A stretch of 10,055 nucleotides of DNA from contig JAOUFL010000071.1 of NCBI GenBank assembly GCA_029858245.1, positions 1 to 10,055 on the forward strand. Direction: 5' to 3'. This document shows, piece after piece, positions 7,757 to 10,055 of this stretch. A program made the position numbers and the translations under genes. This DNA comes from Candidatus Zixiibacteriota bacterium (GTDB taxonomy: Bacteria; Zixibacteria; MSB-5A5; RBG-16-43-9). The notes under the pieces were generated by a model. The model made no database searches and was not told the origin of the DNA. It saw only the letters and a list, made by a program, of their open reading frames with translations. Position 1 is the stretch's first letter. Each line of letters opens with the position of its first letter.

Positions 7757-9502
7757 TTAATTTGACTTATTCTTTAAAGGAACCAGCTCCATACCGCACA
7801 CCGGACATTTGCCTGCCTGATTGGATAGGATATGATGATGTTCCTCCATAGGACAGGTGTAAACTGTTCTTCCGGTTTGGGTGACAGGGACTAAATCCAT
7901 CCCGCACTCTGGACAAATACCTGGTCCCACCTGAAGGATATGGCTATGCTCTTCCATTGGGCAGGTATAGACCTCCTCAGCAAAATGTGCCTTTTTATCC
8001 GGGGTTAGATTTGAATTTTCAATTTCGGCTTTAGTGGGCTTGTGCACCTTTTCCTTCTCCATTTTTGTAGCTGAGGCTTGGATTACCTCAACTTCTCGTG
8101 AAGCAGACATCTTCGATTTCATCATCTTCTGAATCGCCTCCTGGATTTTACTTTCGGAATCGAGCATAAACTGAGCAGAAGTTACCACCATCTCTCCTGG
8201 TAGAAGACCATTTTTAACTTCAATGAACCCTCCTTCACCACTTGCTCCACTTTGGATTTCTCTGGGTGCATATTTACCTTCACCTAAATCCACAAAAACT
8301 ATTTCCCTTTTACCTGAGTGAATCACCGCTTCCTCTGGAATTAAGACCCTTTCGCCAACAAGCTCAGATTCTATTACCAGATTGGCATACATCTCCGGTT
8401 TGAGCTTGAATTCTGGATTGGGAAACTCCAGACGAACCTTTACATCCCGTGTCATCTGGTTCAGATAAGGGTAGATGTAGGTCAATTTTCCCTCGAAGGT
8501 CTCTCCGGGTATATATGACAGACTCATATTTACTTTCTGGCCTAACTTTATAAAGGGAAGCTCATATTCATAGATCGTTCCTAATACCCAGACAGTGGAA
8601 AGGTCTGCAATGTGGAAAAGGTCTGCTCCTGTCTCAATAAAAAACCCCTCGATAACGTTTTTATTAATCACTGCTCCCTTGGCTGGTGAATATAAGGTCA
8701 AAGTCTTTTTGATTTTGCCGGTCTGTTCCAGCCTTTTGATCTGCTCTTCACCTATATCCCAGTACTCCAGCCTTTTGCGGGTGGAGTTCAGAAGCTCCGA
8801 AGCTCCTTTACTCACATTCTCAAAGGGGCTATCTTTTAGCTCCTCATACCTTTTAAGAGAATTCAGATACTCTTCCTGTGTGCTTACCAGTTCAGGGGAA
8901 TATATTTCCAGAAGCGGCTGTCCCCTTTTAACTATTTCCCCGGTAGTATTCACGTAAAGTTTTTCTATCCAGCCGGCTGTTTTGCTGTTGATGATGTATA
9001 GTTTCTTTTCATCATAAGCGATATGACCTACGGTGCGGATGGTTCGGTTTAGTTTGCCGGTTTTCACTGGAGCTACCTTCAAACCCATATTTTGAACTGT
9101 AATAGGGTCGATGGTAATAGCACCTTCTTCGATCTCATCCTCATACACCGGGATCAAATCCATACCCATGGGTGATTTTCCCGGCTTGTCCGAGATATAG
9201 GTCGGGTCCATAGGGGCTCGCCAGTATTTAATCTTCTGCTCTCCCTGTGTTGTGGAAGAGCTAACTGAACTGCTCTTGACGGGAGTAAGCTTCATCCCGC
9301 AGATAGGACAATATCCTGGCTCATCCTGGATTATCTCCGGATGCATACCGCAGGAATAAAGCTGTTTGCCAGAGATCTTCTCAGCTTGAGCCAGTTTCCC
9401 TGAGCTATTTGATTTCCCCCCGGTTAAGAAACCCACAGTAAAACCGGCTGCTAAGAGCAGTATTGCTGTCAGGATGATTATTAATGATTTTTTTGTTCGC
9501 AT
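7757..9502 (-). CDS. cusB: CusB-like periplasmic adaptor with four heavy-metal-binding motifs
   Basis: This is the membrane-fusion adaptor joining the CusA-like pump to the outer-membrane channel, 581 residues. An uncleaved-type N-terminal membrane segment (about 6-27) precedes a heavy-metal-binding (HMBD-like) motif with Cys51, Cys65 and Cys68 (48-75). Next is a Met-type version, 'YWRAPMDPTYISDKPGKSP' and on (93-120), with Met98, Met112 and Met114, corresponding to the Met site of E. coli CusB. The adaptor core follows: lipoyl/barrel halves around 150-205 and 265-300, split by a short helical hairpin (about 203-262), then the beta-barrel and membrane-proximal parts to about 445. After a charged, Lys/Glu-rich linker (about 450-510) come two more Cys-type motifs (511-540 with Cys514/530/533; 547-576 with Cys550/566/569). 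Typical CusB is about 400 residues. AAAGGAG at 9512-9518, 9 bases before the ATG, supports the start. The upstream channel gene ends 17 bases before it. Confidence 0.95.
   Translation of the reverse strand: MRTKKSLIIILTAILLLAAGFTVGFLTGGKSNSSGKLAQAEKISGKQLYSCGMHPEIIQDEPGYCPICGMKLTPVKSSSVSSSTTQGEQKIKYWRAPMDPTYISDKPGKSPMGMDLIPVYEDEIEEGAITIDPITVQNMGLKVAPVKTGKLNRTIRTVGHIAYDEKKLYIINSKTAGWIEKLYVNTTGEIVKRGQPLLEIYSPELVSTQEEYLNSLKRYEELKDSPFENVSKGASELLNSTRKRLEYWDIGEEQIKRLEQTGKIKKTLTLYSPAKGAVINKNVIEGFFIETGADLFHIADLSTVWVLGTIYEYELPFIKLGQKVNMSLSYIPGETFEGKLTYIYPYLNQMTRDVKVRLEFPNPEFKLKPEMYANLVIESELVGERVLIPEEAVIHSGKREIVFVDLGEGKYAPREIQSGASGEGGFIEVKNGLLPGEMVVTSAQFMLDSESKIQEAIQKMMKSKMSASREVEVIQASATKMEKEKVHKPTKAEIENSNLTPDKKAHFAEEVYTCPMEEHSHILQVGPGICPECGMDLVPVTQTGRTVYTCPMEEHHHILSNQAGKCPVCGMELVPLKNKSN
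7775..7972 (-). repeat. Tandem duplicated metal-binding motif in the 3' end of cusB
   Basis: Two 30-codon units (7883-7972 and 7775-7864), separated by six codons, encode near-identical motifs: both start VYTCPMEEH, contain a His run (HSH or HHH) and end with a CPxCGM(D/E)LVP pattern. The DNA copies are clearly related but diverged, as expected of an old internal duplication rather than a recent one. A related single unit encodes residues 48-75 (9278-9361). Confidence 0.75.
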
Positions 9503-9519
9503 TTTAGTTCACTCCTTTC

Positions 9520-10055
9520 TCATAAAAGAGAATTTCCTACCATCTCCTCAAGCCTGGCTATGGTCTGGAAGAATAAGCTCAAAGCTTGATAATAAGATAT
9601 CTGATAATTATAAAGGGTTACCTGATTCTCCAGCAGGGTCAAAAAATCGATTTTATCTACCTGATAGCCAGACCTGGCTGATTCCAGCGATTGCCTGGCT
9701 TGAGGCAGGATGGCTGTTTTATAAAGCTCTATTTCTTTTTGATGACGGATTAAAGAATAATAGAGCATTGAGATATCATACTTAAGATCATTTTTCATCC
9801 CCTGATAATCACTGAGGGAACTCTCCAGTTCGTACTTCTTTTCCTGCACCAGCTTCCTTTCCTTGGTCCAGAAATATAGAGGTATCTCTATCCCCACTGA
9901 GCCGGATAAAAAATCCTTCTCTGCGGATGGTTCCATTTCTGCATTATTTTTCATATGCATATAGCTTAGAGAAAAAGTAAAATCAGGCCAGTACTCCCTG
10001 CGGGCTAATTTGTAATCGTACTGGGATGCATTGACTGAGTACTCCATTCCTTTAA
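9520..10055 (-). CDS. CusC/TolC-family outer-membrane efflux channel, 5' end beyond the window
   Basis: This is the C-terminal part (about 178 residues) of an outer-membrane factor that forms the exit duct of the RND system. Visible features are 'YDYKLARREYWPDFTFSLSY', the classic motif before a beta strand, then 'SGSVGIEIPLYFWTKERKLV', typical of the second repeat of CzcC/CusC-like proteins. A long helical stretch follows with 'ILPQARQSLESARSGYQVDK' and 'DFLTLLENQVTLYNYQISYY', the usual family ending. The ATG at 10045-10047 is not the real start: the frame stays open to the edge, the residues before it (Lys-Gly) continue the helix, and a typical member has about 400-450 residues. So more than half the gene, including the signal peptide, lies to the right. 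It ends with TGA 17 bases before cusB, consistent with one operon. Whether it is closer to CusC or CzcC cannot be judged from this part. Confidence 0.88.
   Translation of the reverse strand, partial: KGMEYSVNASQYDYKLARREYWPDFTFSLSYMHMKNNAEMEPSAEKDFLSGSVGIEIPLYFWTKERKLVQEKKYELESSLSDYQGMKNDLKYDISMLYYSLIRHQKEIELYKTAILPQARQSLESARSGYQVDKIDFLTLLENQVTLYNYQISYYQALSLFFQTIARLEEMVGNSLL

Noticed and set aside
463..9785. Several plus-strand reading frames of 60-120 codons (for example 8595-8957, 9474-9785, 990-1211, 2079-2336, 463-726)
   Set aside because: All lie opposite well-supported minus-strand genes, resemble no known family in translation and lack good ribosome sites; they are antisense shadows.
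9520..10047. Reading the outer-membrane channel as a complete 175-residue gene starting at the ATG at 10047
   Set aside because: The frame stays open to the window edge, the AAAGGA directly abuts the ATG with no spacing, and the family is about 400-450 residues with a signal peptide; the ATG is internal.

Overview
The window reads as ordinary chromosomal DNA of a Gram-negative bacterium. It encodes a tripartite RND efflux system with an outer-membrane channel, a twin-arginine (Tat) export signal and signal-peptidase-type leaders. Starts are preceded by clear purine-rich ribosome binding sites (AAAGGAG, GGAGG). Intergenic DNA is AT-rich and coding DNA moderately so. No rRNA or other lineage marker is present, so the phylum cannot be fixed; an uncultured member of the Bacteroidetes-like (FCB) radiation is only a guess from the gene content.

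All seven genes lie on the minus strand, so transcription runs from the right end to the left. Region 1 (10055 to 3887) is a copper/silver efflux cluster. It holds the 3' part of a CusC/TolC-like outer-membrane channel, a CusB-like periplasmic adaptor with four heavy-metal-binding motifs, a 1046-residue CusA-like RND pump with the Cu(I)/Ag(I) methionine triad, and a small secreted DUF3347 protein that may be a periplasmic metal-binding partner. Channel, adaptor and pump are 12 to 17 bases apart and clearly form an operon. The DUF3347 gene follows after 153 bases that contain an orphan strong ribosome binding site with a nine-codon reading frame. The operon's promoter lies beyond the right edge.

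Region 2 (3886 to 2854) is a 205-base spacer with a perfect 11-base inverted repeat and a sigma70-like promoter, followed by a monocistronic aldo/keto reductase. Region 3 (2853 to 1) is a 298-base spacer with a second sigma70-like promoter, then a tldD-pmbA pair encoding the TldD/TldE-type metallopeptidase. The TldD partner carries an apparent Tat signal. The PmbA partner has none and runs off the left edge.

The cus-like genes should move Cu(I)/Ag(I) from the periplasm out of the cell. The other two units have no obvious link to metal export. No CRISPR array, tRNA, rRNA, transposase or phage gene was seen. The points most worth a second look are the one-sided Tat signal of the TldD/PmbA pair, the metal-motif-rich adaptor with its detached DUF3347 partner, and the inverted-repeat cluster upstream of the aldo/keto reductase.
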